From the IMG/VR virus record IMGVR_UViG_3300008108_000295, positions 1 to 49,172 of that record: a stretch of DNA of 49,172 bases; one strand, written 5' to 3'. The position numbers and the translations under genes are program-made. This DNA comes from a virus. Below are positions 20,201 to 28,410 of this stretch, piece by piece. Below the pieces are notes generated by a model. That model ran no database searches. It saw nothing but the letters and a program-made list of their open reading frames with translations, and was not told the DNA's origin. Position 1 is the stretch's first letter, and each line of letters opens with the position of its first letter.

Positions 20201-21064
20201 ACTGGAATGCTTGGATACTTTGGTAATGACGATGAAGAAGAAAATAAGAAAAGGTCTTCAATACAGAAGTTTTTGGCATCTTGGAACAAGGCAAAAGACG
20301 TATTTGTTTCTCAGTTCAAAGATGGTAAACTGGTATACTATGATATCGGGTCTCTTGATTCATATAGCTATCAGAAAACAGTATGGAATGAGTTCTGGTC
20401 AAATATGAACAATGAGAAAGGTTTTACTGAGGCGGTTTCTAAGGCGGTTGCAAAAGGGCTAGACCCATGGCTAGAAGTAGACTTTGCTGTTAAAAATATG
20501 CAGGCATTGATTACCAATGATGATGGTCGTGGTGGTAGGGTATGGAACCCAGAGGATACCCCAGAGGAGATAAGAAAGAAACAAGCAATGTTTGTTGGAA
20601 AACAATTTGGTCCGGGTGTTGCTGGTGCAATGATTAGAATTGCAGACTCATATCAGAAAGGAGAATCCGATAAGGTAAAAGACGAATTGATTTCTCAGGT
20701 GTTTGCTAGAAAGTATACCGTAGACCTCAAGAAGCAGTTCATGAACTATGTTTATGTGGATGGCACCCCTAAAATGGAGGTTGGATTTAAGAGCAGGCTT
20801 GACAACGCTGAAAAGATTTATAGGGATGCAAAAAGACAGGGTCTTAAAGGTGTGGAGCTTGAGCAGAGGTACCAAGATGCAGTAAAGCAATATAAGTCTA
20901 TTCTTATGACAGCAAACGAATATTATAGGGCTGCTATAGATGGAGGTGTTAAATCCAACGAACTAAGAAGGATGGTTAACAAAGCAAGAATGGGGCGCAC
21001 TGCACAAATGGCAATAACTAACGGCTACATGCCTGACATTGACAGACTGTACATACGCAAATAG
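14261..21064 (+). CDS. Giant 2267-residue ejected virion protein with zincin motif
   Basis: The largest gene of the window. The N-terminus carries a repeated KYPEY motif (residues about 18-45), often seen at the start of Bacteroidota phage internal proteins. Ala/Gly-rich helices follow, then Glu-rich disordered spacers. At residues 857-861 stands HEGFH, a zinc-metallopeptidase (HExxH) signature preceded by the typical strand SIHLNMDNI. Residues about 1000-1400 and 1400-1950 hold further domains like those of phage large polyvalent proteins, including YNPATHVKNIIGNM near 1732. A hydrophobic segment lies near 1950-1985 (MAGALAYNSLFSTL). It is probably ejected with the DNA and might open cell wall or membrane, or cut host proteins. 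Crass-like virion RNA polymerase was considered, but no DxDGD motif was found. Confidence 0.7.
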   Translation: MPDKVSPEQFSAKIKAKYPEYGDMNDLELARKIVDKYPEYKDVVDFGTAATVQPVQPMAQPQPSKYQKAVQDDRSELGKTLSAWWNGIVTGTVGETVRSIFDLAATYPTVPTSFGAPPSEEQVRAVQKFKEAPLKERLEISQKAVAPIERGIKKLRSTYTTEEEDKAMAGQFNLFDGIGLNDLQGLAAMSGRMAADMGIGALTGGTTFVLQGRQMAVEDYDEAVKKAGIEPNENARNLYGIAGGTINGLLEKFAIDKMFGDTPAFRAIQRKAIAETLKKTAGMTGKAAIDAIEAGAVSTIKKLTSDIKSKGVRAGYRALIEGGTESLQAGLEDAAKFAANAVQGDEAFNTEEIKKNFLSNIVNSGVAGGIFGPVFGAGADVAFGRNVNKELLNDIANAKTEQDIENIRQELNKTFDDNNFSQEERDIIMQNANRYAQVKQTLPEGTPASVQTVAIPKIEQRVKLDNEITNRKTAMESLDEAVKPAQEQEISLLEDKRASLNDEVREILTGDKFTYTEDNGKYYKQLGENPKEEISKNRYDLEQIKTEDYATTEGEKPIEEGSAEGDISQRQRTQKEGAQGASTKTDSRYRNISSEKAVGIPALLGSTVEYRLPGRKITGTLIQEGQTLSVEDENGDVVAEIGNVDELSNVSPEERNLTVVESKVESTDQGFKVDGKELFNENENPFDAVSVDQNGNVMNVVLTTAGGKRRKFRGRVAQDLAQQISAKEDSRIAEEDRQLQQRMALPTPQAPIVVTTEPAIAKVTEDNLDQVDTIEGTPLQKKVLADVKPVVRAIAAAVRNITGTRVSVNIHNQDTFGKAVQEAGGTEQEVAARGFYMASDGSIHLNMDNIDSDTMLHEGFHPILDILKKYNPQIINELFDQLSAIPEAAPIIQSARDNYEGDVTQKKEAITDFVAGVADGRIVLNPSNFEKIKAFILNMLNRIGLGQGSPSLMKVDNEQDLIKLANFITEKFKTGETITFEGLETIVGDDTADPVTVSNIAVVDPIQFQLVKKQDGVFKPLNIGWTPKGINMVIPSERSSLFDVVSKSGGAVVVINSDATGIGMKKGVLRQGGIGYTFIEQNIQDNIGFAASMDSKQTAFFKAVQEASRIRDEKFPDMAGKPVAVFVMVQAPEVMFGNAYGADYFIKSLAYALSHNEISTESAKADIVDYFNSIKETNDTGRKYANSIDALINLIQTSNLKSSKDRKKIYDLLITNRENNEDKSAKFGFDARRVLFGQFFNKVGSAKNKPGGRLRDILDNDGYNHKNFYNTFGDENVIKSLEGRTEGMKLGDGGFTMTGFFVDPTMSEQQFVERSKSGKFQHKQFNGKFYGTNPFVLNGKYYVNEVFPEARFVDKNGNPVPVTTSTAGSMYARTKTEPQAIVERAKGLSGIQAQRAPKTVTKKPTGTEAFLKEQFRFGLLGKEVMKFKEKMSGELSAEIATAEKLVKKAQEVLKTYGTAINRQDVLNFMTGQPTSTELPTDVADALSEMRGHVDGLTERLIQLGVIEDPETVEYYRQNKGEYLVRSYEAVTYKDNLLQRLGSKGLNVDNVAKKLKNVDKTVVDAALDFLAKRAMAGNSALTMEQAMKQARKEANDILSDAETYVFGKTLTGSTNVKSLAQRKDISPEIRALMGEYTDPLYNYYASIFKIASLTSSRQYLNSLKEFGMGKFLFTKEGRPEDANTMVAAEGTEALSPLNGLYTFQPVAEALQKAEKEKTNILLQAMGRIRKFKTVYNPATHVKNIIGNMGFVISNGHWNYLPESYKYIRALVTGKDDAEIRRVMDTLNRYSVLNNAVGVNELKSYFDRHDNVDDFLDNIYSNGKKKSVVSAVANAAGSVGKAMEKAYAIEDDVFKILAFVNESNRYAKAVYNKKYSELTDSEKADINERVAEIVKNTYPTFSRVPKFVRGLSKVAFLGNFLSFPAESIRVQYNSLKLALDEYNTGNPKLKTIGLTRMAGALAYNSLFSTLVYYSYGLAGAGLTGMLGYFGNDDEEENKKRSSIQKFLASWNKAKDVFVSQFKDGKLVYYDIGSLDSYSYQKTVWNEFWSNMNNEKGFTEAVSKAVAKGLDPWLEVDFAVKNMQALITNDDGRGGRVWNPEDTPEEIRKKQAMFVGKQFGPGVAGAMIRIADSYQKGESDKVKDELISQVFARKYTVDLKKQFMNYVYVDGTPKMEVGFKSRLDNAEKIYRDAKRQGLKGVELEQRYQDAVKQYKSILMTANEYYRAAIDGGVKSNELRRMVNKARMGRTAQMAITNGYMPDIDRLYIRK

Positions 21065-21075
21065 TCAATTTAGGG

Positions 21076-21083
21076 TATATTTG
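21076..21083 (+). promoter_or_regulatory. TAnnTTTG promoter before the fibre operon
   Basis: TATATTTG ends 15 bases before the ATG at 21099 and opens the tail-fibre block. Confidence 0.6.
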
Positions 21084-21098
21084 CATAAATAGATTAAT

Positions 21099-21629
21099 AT
21101 GCCTTTCATAACCTCTTTCACAGTTACGCAAACTGCAGACTGTTCTAAGTTTACCGTAAACGATACATCTAACTATGATGCAGAGGGAACGGGTACTTTC
21201 AGCTCTAGAAAACTTACTATACAAAAGTCAGATGGTACATACTTTACATCTGGTGGAATTACATTTAACCAATATGTTTGGCCATTTGGTAGTGGAAACA
21301 GCATTCAAATGACTGGTCTTTCACAAGACTTCTCGTTTCTGATTACACTCGCATTGACCTCAAACACACCACAGCCTTCAAGTATATACACAAAGGCAGA
21401 TATGCCAGTGCTTACATGCTTTACTCTTAGTGGATTTTATACATTCGCATATGACATGTCTGTAAACCCATCTCTCGAAAAGAATTATAAATTCGTAAAG
21501 GATGTGATGAGGCTATGGATTGAGTCAGAGTCAGCGAAGAAAGCAGCCATAGACAACGATTTCCAAGCATCACAAGGTTGTTTGGATAGAGCAAAAGACA
21601 TTATAGATAACCTAACTACAGGATATTAA
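21099..21629 (+). CDS. Small tail-associated protein, beta-rich N-terminus
   Basis: A 176-residue protein directly upstream of the first fibre (one base gap). Residues 1-110 form short Thr/Ser/Phe-rich strands resembling an Ig-like or fibre-adaptor domain. Residues 115-176 are helical with a charged patch (KFVKDVMRLWIESESAKKAA). The two-part plan would suit a linker between the tail and the fibre encoded next. No family is recognised with confidence. Confidence 0.5.
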   Translation: MPFITSFTVTQTADCSKFTVNDTSNYDAEGTGTFSSRKLTIQKSDGTYFTSGGITFNQYVWPFGSGNSIQMTGLSQDFSFLITLALTSNTPQPSSIYTKADMPVLTCFTLSGFYTFAYDMSVNPSLEKNYKFVKDVMRLWIESESAKKAAIDNDFQASQGCLDRAKDIIDNLTTGY

Positions 21630-21630
21630 A

Positions 21631-24600
21631 ATGGGATACACCTCACTACAGATAGGCGAGATTCTGCTGAAGGCAGATAGGACCATGTACAAAATTGGTT
21701 CCATAGCCTACAATAACATGTTTGCGGAGAATGATGAGACTTTGGACTACCAAAGGGATATCATCTACATATACAAAAAAGCTGTAGAATGGGGTGACGA
21801 TTACTACGTCGGGACGGCAAAGCTGGATAAGATTGTAGAAAGATTGGCAGCATACATCGCTATATACGACTACGGAACTCTTAGCCCAGTATACTCAAGT
21901 TCTGTATCTGTAATCACAACTTGGATACCTCCGGGAGCTGCGCTAAATGACCTTACAGACGTTACGCTTACCAATATTTTGGATAAGCAGTACTTGAGAT
22001 ATGACGCATCTTCTCAGCAGTGGATAAACTTTGGTGCAGGTACGACCATCAGAAGCTCTCAGGCTTTTACAGCTACTGCAGGGCAGACAACCTTTACAAC
22101 AACGGCTCCATTTGAGGCCAACCTTATAGACGTTTATTTAAACGGTGTGAAGCTAAATACCGCTTCATATACCGTTTTTGGTCAACACTCAATTATACTA
22201 AATGATGCTGCAGAAGCTGGAGACATCATGGATGTCATCATCTACGACCCAGTTTCAACTATCATCAATCCTCCATCACAGGCAGGGAATGCTGGTAAGT
22301 TCCTAACCACAGATGGATTTAGCCTATCATGGGCTGTAAATCCACTTGGTAGCGTTACCTCTGTAGACATGAGCGTGCCTACTGGCTTTGCGATAACTGG
22401 TAATCCAGTAACTACTGCTGGCACTTTGGCTCTTGGATTTGCAGTAGGGTATTCACTCCCTTCCAATGCATTACAAGGAAACTGGGATACAGCTTACAAT
22501 AGAAGTCTTACGTCTGCATCGGTCAGTGGAACAACCAATAAAACGTTGACGCTGAATAAACAAGATGGTGGTACAATTACTGCTACTTGGTCAGATTATG
22601 ATACTCAGGGTGTAACAAGTGTTTCTACAAATATTGGAACTACTGGAACGGACATCAACTCAAATGTTGTAAATCCTACCACTACTCCAACAATAAACAT
22701 CAATGTTCCAGATGCATCAGCAGCATCTCGTGGTGCACTGACTTCTACAGATTGGACAACATTTAACAGTAAGCAAGCAGCAATTACGCTTACAACTACG
22801 GGAAGTTCAGGGGTTGCTACGTTTATTGCAAACGTTCTGAATATACCTAACTATGGGGCTGCCCTGAGTGGATATGTTCCTACGTCAAGACAATTGACTA
22901 TAAACGGCACAGCATACGATTTAAGCGCTGATAGGTCTTGGTCAGTAGGTACGGTTACCTCAGTCAATATGAGCGTTCCTACAGGCTTCGCAATAGCTAA
23001 TAACCCTATTACAACTAGCGGTACATTGGCATTGTCTTATGCAGCAGGATATGCATTGCCTACAACAGCAAGTCAAGGCAACTGGGATACAGCATACACA
23101 TTTGTATCTAACTTCCCAAGCCAAACAGGAAATGCTGGTAAGTACTTAACTACCGATGGTTCTGTTTTAAGCTGGGCTGTATTGAACTTAGCTAACTACG
23201 TTCCTACCTCTAGAACGCTTACAATCAATGGTACTACCTACGATTTAAGTGCTGATAGGAGTTGGACTATTGTGGCAGGTGTTTCTTCAGTGGCAGGTAC
23301 TGCACCAATCAGTGCAGTAAACGTAAGTGGAGCCGTTACCATATCCATATCTCAATCATCAGCATCCACTGATGGATACTTGTCAAGTACAGATTGGACT
23401 ACATTTAATTCCAAGCAGCCTGCTGGAAACTATATAACAAGTTTAACTGGTGAGGCTACTGCTTCAGGACCCGGAGCTGCTTCTGTAACGCTGACAAATT
23501 CAGCAGTTATTGGAAAGGTGCTGACTGGGCTGAATGTAACAGGAGGAAGCATATCAGCAACTGATAGCATCCTTGCAGCCTTTGGTAAGATACAGAACCA
23601 GATTAATGGTCTGATTGGAGGACTCCAATACCAAGGAACTTGGAATGCAAGCACCAATACTCCTACCCTTACATCTGGTGTTGGAACTAACGGATACTTC
23701 TACATTGTAAGTGTTGCTGGTTCTACTAACCTAGATGGTATCACAGATTGGAAGGTTGGTGACTGGGCGGTATACCATGCAGCGTCTTGGCAGAAGGTAG
23801 ACAACACAGAATCTGTAACATCTGTAAACGGATTTACAGGAGCTGTATCACTGACTACTTCAAATATATCAGAAGGTACTAACCTTTACTTTACAGACCT
23901 CAGAGCTAGACAAGCTATCAGCTTGACTACTACAGGTACATCAGGAGCTGCTACATACGATAACACTACTGGTGTGCTGAATATACCTCAGTATCAGGGT
24001 GGTGTTACAAGCTTCAATACTCGTACTGGAGCTATTACACTTTTAGATACTGACGTTACTGGAGCACTTGGATATACTCCTGTTACCAATGCAAGAACAT
24101 TAACAATCAACGGCACTACATTTGACCTGACTGCAAATAGAACATGGTCGGTAGGAACAGTAACTTCTGTTGGGCTTACAATGCCATCAGCGTTTACCGT
24201 TACAAATAGTCCTGTTACTGGTAGTGGTACATTAACCGTTACAGCAGCTGGTCTTGCATCTCAATATGTACGTGGTGATGGAACTCTTGGAGACTTCCCA
24301 GCTGGTGGCGGTGGTGGAGGGGCATCCGTATCATATTACTTAAACGGTTCAGTAAACCAAGGAACATTTGGTGGTAATACATACTACGAAATGAATAAGA
24401 GTCCAGTTATTGGACTTGGAACTGACTTTACCATTTCAAGCAATGGATACATCGCATCGTTTATTACAGATGCAAATGACCCAGCATTGCTTTTGATACC
24501 GGGAGGAAACTTTAATCTTGAATTTTATTTTTCAGCAAGCTCTGGTGGTGGTGCTCCATCTTATTATGTAGAATTGTATAAGTACGATGGAACTACATTT

Positions 24601-25983
24601 ACACTGATTGCAAGCAACTCTTTAAATCCAGACATAATTACTTCTGGTACATCTACTGAAGCATACTTTACAAGCCTTTCAGTTCCAGAGACAGTAATTA
24701 CAGCTACAGATAGGCTTGCAGTTAGGATATACGTAACACCTGCTGGTAGAACAATTACACTTCATACAGAAGACAACAATCTTTGTCAGGTTATTACAAC
24801 ATTTACTACAGGTTTAACAGCCTTGAATGGACTTACCAAGCAAGTTCAATACTTTGCTGTAGGTACTTCAGGAACTGACTTTGCTATATCAAGTTCTGTA
24901 GATACGCATACATTCAACCTGCCTACTGCAAGTGCTACAAATAGAGGTGCACTAAGCAGTGCTGATTGGACTACATTCAATAATAAAGTACCAGCTACTC
25001 GTACTCTTACAATTAACAGTGTAAGTTTTGACCTATCAGCTGACAGAAGTTGGACTATCGGACCAACTATCTACTCAAGGGGACTACAGAAGTTCACAGC
25101 AACAGCTGGTCAAACTACATTCACCATTACCAATGGTTATACCGTAGGTCTGGTAGATGTTTACAGAAACGGTGTGAAGCTGGATAATGCACTTGAGTTT
25201 ACTGCATCAAACGGTACTACTGTAGTGCTTACAGATGCTGCTGCTCTCAATGATGTTATTGAAGTTTATAAGTACGGTTCTGAGTACATTCCAAACAATG
25301 CTCTTAGAACTGTTAATACATTTACGGCTACTGCTGCTCAGACCACCTTCAGCGTAACCTATTCTGTAGGATTGCTTGATGTGTTCTACAATGGTGCTAA
25401 ACTCGCTGCTGCTGAATATACCGCTACAAATGGTACTACAGTGGTATTAGCAAGTGCATGTGTGGCAGGAGATATCGTAGAGATTATAGCATATAGTTAC
25501 TTGGTTAATGGATACTCAGGTATCAGCGGAACAGGTAACTCAGGATACATTCCTAAGTTCACATCTGCTACTTCCATAGGCAATAGCTTGATTCAGGACA
25601 ATGGTACTACGATTACGCTTGGTGGCGCATTAAGCGGAACGAGTGCTAATCTTAGTGCTAATATAGTTTTTAATAGAGCCAGTACAAGCGCTGGAAATAA
25701 TATAGAATGGAGAACTGCAAATACTTTAAATTGGTACATTGGTACAAGGGGATTAGTAAATAATAATTTTTATATTGTAAATGAAGCATTAGCAGCAAAT
25801 AATTTAATATTAGATGCCTCAACTGGCGCAGCTACGTTTAGTGCAGATGTAAACACAAGTGGAAAATTTAAGGGTAAAGTAGGTGGAAGTGGAGTTGCGT
25901 TTGAAACAACAAACGCAGTTGATGCTGACTTTACACGGGGAGACGAGTCCAAATGCGATTTTACATATATCTCAAAGTGTTGA
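21631..25983 (+). CDS. Tail fibre, main part (frame continues at 25883-26725)
   Basis: A 1450-residue repetitive fibre. The first 100 residues are helical and probably attach to the tail. Three copies of an FTATAxQTTF domain with VDVYxNGxKL-type strands start near residues 145, 1154 and 1228. Between them are repeated units SVxMSVPTGFAI, STDWTTFNSKQ and TLTINGTTYDLSADRSW, and a Gly6 hinge near residue 893. About 150 residues near 630-790 are paralogous to residues near 110-270 of the 28411 fibre. The frame ends at 25983 soon after a GGGG run (25937-25940). Skipping one base there joins it smoothly to the downstream reading frame and its chaperone domain. Without that, the fibre lacks a trimerisation tip. 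Confidence 0.85.
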   Translation: MGYTSLQIGEILLKADRTMYKIGSIAYNNMFAENDETLDYQRDIIYIYKKAVEWGDDYYVGTAKLDKIVERLAAYIAIYDYGTLSPVYSSSVSVITTWIPPGAALNDLTDVTLTNILDKQYLRYDASSQQWINFGAGTTIRSSQAFTATAGQTTFTTTAPFEANLIDVYLNGVKLNTASYTVFGQHSIILNDAAEAGDIMDVIIYDPVSTIINPPSQAGNAGKFLTTDGFSLSWAVNPLGSVTSVDMSVPTGFAITGNPVTTAGTLALGFAVGYSLPSNALQGNWDTAYNRSLTSASVSGTTNKTLTLNKQDGGTITATWSDYDTQGVTSVSTNIGTTGTDINSNVVNPTTTPTININVPDASAASRGALTSTDWTTFNSKQAAITLTTTGSSGVATFIANVLNIPNYGAALSGYVPTSRQLTINGTAYDLSADRSWSVGTVTSVNMSVPTGFAIANNPITTSGTLALSYAAGYALPTTASQGNWDTAYTFVSNFPSQTGNAGKYLTTDGSVLSWAVLNLANYVPTSRTLTINGTTYDLSADRSWTIVAGVSSVAGTAPISAVNVSGAVTISISQSSASTDGYLSSTDWTTFNSKQPAGNYITSLTGEATASGPGAASVTLTNSAVIGKVLTGLNVTGGSISATDSILAAFGKIQNQINGLIGGLQYQGTWNASTNTPTLTSGVGTNGYFYIVSVAGSTNLDGITDWKVGDWAVYHAASWQKVDNTESVTSVNGFTGAVSLTTSNISEGTNLYFTDLRARQAISLTTTGTSGAATYDNTTGVLNIPQYQGGVTSFNTRTGAITLLDTDVTGALGYTPVTNARTLTINGTTFDLTANRTWSVGTVTSVGLTMPSAFTVTNSPVTGSGTLTVTAAGLASQYVRGDGTLGDFPAGGGGGGASVSYYLNGSVNQGTFGGNTYYEMNKSPVIGLGTDFTISSNGYIASFITDANDPALLLIPGGNFNLEFYFSASSGGGAPSYYVELYKYDGTTFTLIASNSLNPDIITSGTSTEAYFTSLSVPETVITATDRLAVRIYVTPAGRTITLHTEDNNLCQVITTFTTGLTALNGLTKQVQYFAVGTSGTDFAISSSVDTHTFNLPTASATNRGALSSADWTTFNNKVPATRTLTINSVSFDLSADRSWTIGPTIYSRGLQKFTATAGQTTFTITNGYTVGLVDVYRNGVKLDNALEFTASNGTTVVLTDAAALNDVIEVYKYGSEYIPNNALRTVNTFTATAAQTTFSVTYSVGLLDVFYNGAKLAAAEYTATNGTTVVLASACVAGDIVEIIAYSYLVNGYSGISGTGNSGYIPKFTSATSIGNSLIQDNGTTITLGGALSGTSANLSANIVFNRASTSAGNNIEWRTANTLNWYIGTRGLVNNNFYIVNEALAANNLILDASTGAATFSADVNTSGKFKGKVGGSGVAFETTNAVDADFTRGDESKCDFTYISKC
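25624..25648 (+). repeat. Fibre module repeat A (second copy 27220-27244)
   Basis: Twenty-five bases starting GGCGCAYTAAGCGG are repeated at 27220-27244 with one mismatch, in the neighbouring fibre. They encode ALSGTSA at a module border. Confidence 0.8.
25816..25842 (+). repeat. Fibre module repeat B (second copy 27439-27465)
   Basis: Twenty-seven identical bases starting GCCTCAACTGGCGCAG recur at 27439-27465. They encode ASTGAATFS, a common fibre motif, but identical at DNA level. Confidence 0.85.
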
Positions 25984-26725
25984 TGGGAGTATGCCAATTA
26001 GAATTAGGAACACTTTTGGTGCAACAAGCAATACAAATTCAACGGTAGATATACTTTCTGAACTTGTTGGTTCTGGGTTAACTGGTCAAATAGGTTCAAG
26101 AATAAGAACTGGTAAAGAAGGCGATTATTCAAGCGGTGCTGCAAGAGATGCATATTTATCATTCGCAACTGCTGAGAATGACAATTTAGTAGAACGCATG
26201 CGCATAACGAGTGGGGGGATAATTGAGGTTAGAAATGGAAATACTGTGGGTGGTGAAATAAAGTTGACTGGTGGTGATAATGATATGACCATTAATGGTA
26301 GCAGAGGCCAAATTATATATGAAATTAATGGTGCACAAGAGTATGTTATGGATAGTTTACAATTTTACCCATCACCAGATAACGGAAATGCACTTGGTAC
26401 ATCAGGGAATAGATGGACAGCAGTATATGCTGTAAACGGTACAATTCAAACTTCAGATAGAAATGAAAAAACAAACATTATATCTTCTGATTTAGGCTTA
26501 GACTATATAACTAAATTAAAACCAGTATCCTACAATTGGAAACAAAGCGACAATAAAAAACATTATGGTTTAATTGCTCAAGACGTTCAAGAATTAGGTA
26601 TTGAATTTGGAGGACTAAATATTGAAAATGAAAAGTATGGACTAAACTATTCAGAATTTATAGCACCTCTCGTCAAAGCCATCCAAGAATTATCTGCACA
26701 AGTAGAAGAATTAAAAAATAAATAA
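25883..26725 (+). CDS. Tail fibre tip with S74 intramolecular-chaperone domain (frameshifted continuation)
   Basis: Read from a GTG this gives 280 residues, but the first 20 or so are probably not real. The natural protein joins the upstream fibre near 25937-25940 with one base fewer. Residues 25-185 are a fibre shaft with ERMRITSGG. From about 190 the domain starts SDRNEK (Ser191, Asp192) and continues with KPVSYNWK and YGLIAQDVQELG, the hallmark of the peptidase S74 / endosialidase chaperone that trimerises the fibre and then cuts itself off at the Ser. It ends in a Glu/Lys coiled coil. Base composition is more A/T-rich than the upstream fibre, suggesting an exchanged module. Confidence 0.8.
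   Translation: MEVELRLKQQTQLMLTLHGETSPNAILHISQSVDGSMPIRIRNTFGATSNTNSTVDILSELVGSGLTGQIGSRIRTGKEGDYSSGAARDAYLSFATAENDNLVERMRITSGGIIEVRNGNTVGGEIKLTGGDNDMTINGSRGQIIYEINGAQEYVMDSLQFYPSPDNGNALGTSGNRWTAVYAVNGTIQTSDRNEKTNIISSDLGLDYITKLKPVSYNWKQSDNKKHYGLIAQDVQELGIEFGGLNIENEKYGLNYSEFIAPLVKAIQELSAQVEELKNK
26192..26218 (+). repeat. Fibre module repeat C with G-run (second copy 27922-27948)
   Basis: Twenty-seven identical bases starting GAACGCATGCGCATAACG recur at 27922-27948. They encode ERMRITSGG and end in a run of six G here and seven G in the second copy. Confidence 0.85.
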
Positions 26726-28329
26726 TGGGTAAGAACGTAATCATATCAACACTACCGAATATCAGCCAGAACTACCTACCAAAGGTAAATACCAGTAATA
26801 TATTTGCTAATAGCTTGGTATATGATAATGGTACGAATGTGATGGTAAATACTACAACAGCTAATACAGATTATACTGGAGCTAGACTTGTAGTAAGCAA
26901 TACAAGTAACTCTTATTTAGAAGTAAGAAGTACAGCAGGTCAATCTTCAATAGTATTAACTACAGCTACAAGTACTACAAGTAACTTTCCTACGGTAGAA
27001 ATATTCAATAGTGCAAACTTTGGTATAGTGGCATATAGACCCGGAGTAGTAAGCTCAAACTATGTTATATATTATGCACTTGGGTCATCTACAAATAGGT
27101 CATTAGAATTTCAAACGGAAGGTACTGCAAGGATATTTATAAATCAAGGTGGTAACGTATCTATTGGTAGTACTAACAATACTTATAAGCTGGACGTAAA
27201 CGGCACTGGCAATTTCACTGGCGCACTAAGCGGAACGAGTGCTACGTTTAGTGGGAATGTTTTAATTAATGGGGCGACTATTCCTTTAAAAATACAAAGG
27301 TCATCTACAAGTGGTCAAGAAGCTGCAATAAGATATAATACTGCTGGCACTGACTATTTTTATGCAGGTCTTGCTGATGGTTCTAATAATTATAGGTTAT
27401 ATAATGTTACAACTGGGAATAATGATTTTGTAATTTCCGCCTCAACTGGCGCAGCTACGTTTAGTAATGATATACAAGGTGGTGGTGATTTATATTTTAA
27501 TAAAGCTACAAGAACTACAATATATCCAACTACAACAAACCAAAATCTACATATAAAATCTAATGGTACTGGTACATTGCAATTTAATGATGATGTAACA
27601 GGGAATATAGCAATGGTTGTTGGAGGCGGTAAAGTTGGAATTGGTACGGCTTCGCCACAAGTAAAACTTCACATTTACGAAAATTCAAATTCAGCAATAT
27701 ACACACTTAATCAAAATCCATCTGCAGGTACGTCGGCATGGTCAGGATTTGTATCTCAAAACAATAATAATGGTTATTTATATCTTCAAACTGTAGGAAG
27801 CAACTATACTGGTACAGATTATGGAAACCACGCTTTAGTAGGTCAACAAGGTTTGGCTACATTAGCTATATACAGCGATACTGATTTAAGATTTAGAACA
27901 GGAGGTACTGTAGCATCAAACGAACGCATGCGCATAACGAGTGGGGGGGCAGTATTGATTGGTACTACAAGTGATGCAGGAACTGGTATACTACAAGTAA
28001 GTGGAAGATTAATTGCAAATACAATAAATAGGGCAAAGGGTAATACTGGAAGTATGGCACATTCTACATGGGTAAATATGTTTTCAGTTACTGATATTGG
28101 TATGTATTTAGTAAACGCAAGATTAAATGCAGGCGCAGGTTCTACTGCAAACTATACGGCTTTTGCAACCGTAATATATGATGGAGTCAACTCAAGAATT
28201 GTAACAAATAACGGAAATTTGCTTCAGTTACAACTTTCAGGAAATACAGTTCAAGTCCTTCAGGGAAGTGGAGCAACTCAGGGAAGCGGAGTTACTTGGG
28301 CATATACAATAGTTGCAGCAAATGATTAA
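26725..28329 (+). CDS. Tail fibre / fibre-like protein without chaperone tip
   Basis: A 534-residue protein whose ATG overlaps the previous stop by one base (TAATG). It shows fibre-type sequence: an N-terminal attachment segment with NISQNYLPKV, then shaft motifs YKLDVNGTGNFTGALSGTSATFSGN, ASTGAATFS, KVGIGTASPQVKLHI and ERMRITSGG, and a compact beta-rich end. The S74 chaperone present in the two flanking fibres is missing. It shares short DNA-identical blocks with the preceding fibre, indicating recombination. It may be an alternative receptor-binding tip or a decoration on the main fibre. Confidence 0.75.
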   Translation: MGKNVIISTLPNISQNYLPKVNTSNIFANSLVYDNGTNVMVNTTTANTDYTGARLVVSNTSNSYLEVRSTAGQSSIVLTTATSTTSNFPTVEIFNSANFGIVAYRPGVVSSNYVIYYALGSSTNRSLEFQTEGTARIFINQGGNVSIGSTNNTYKLDVNGTGNFTGALSGTSATFSGNVLINGATIPLKIQRSSTSGQEAAIRYNTAGTDYFYAGLADGSNNYRLYNVTTGNNDFVISASTGAATFSNDIQGGGDLYFNKATRTTIYPTTTNQNLHIKSNGTGTLQFNDDVTGNIAMVVGGGKVGIGTASPQVKLHIYENSNSAIYTLNQNPSAGTSAWSGFVSQNNNNGYLYLQTVGSNYTGTDYGNHALVGQQGLATLAIYSDTDLRFRTGGTVASNERMRITSGGAVLIGTTSDAGTGILQVSGRLIANTINRAKGNTGSMAHSTWVNMFSVTDIGMYLVNARLNAGAGSTANYTAFATVIYDGVNSRIVTNNGNLLQLQLSGNTVQVLQGSGATQGSGVTWAYTIVAAND

Positions 28330-28341
28330 AAAACAAATAAT

Positions 28342-28401
28342 ATGATAGAACATTATTGGATTATATCCGCTGGTGTCGAATCAATAGCTATAAATAAATA
28401 A
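28342..28401 (+). CDS. Possible 19-residue peptide or gene remnant
   Basis: A short ORF (MIEHYWIISAGV...) in the 81-base gap between two fibres. Its opening looks like the start of a small tail protein, so it may be the stub of a deleted gene. Its end overlaps the promoter of the next fibre. Weakly supported. Confidence 0.2.
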   Translation: MIEHYWIISAGVESIAINK

Positions 28402-28406
28402 CTTTG
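28399..28406 (+). promoter_or_regulatory. TAnnTTTG promoter with 4-base leader
   Basis: TAACTTTG ends 4 bases before the ATG at 28411, the same spacing as at 6366 and 33225. A leaderless transcript is expected. Confidence 0.55.
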
Positions 28407-28410
28407 TCAC

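Noticed and set aside
14261-21064. Virion RNA polymerase, as found in crAss-like giant proteins
   Set aside because: No DxDGD catalytic motif or polymerase barrel pattern could be found in the 2267-residue protein.
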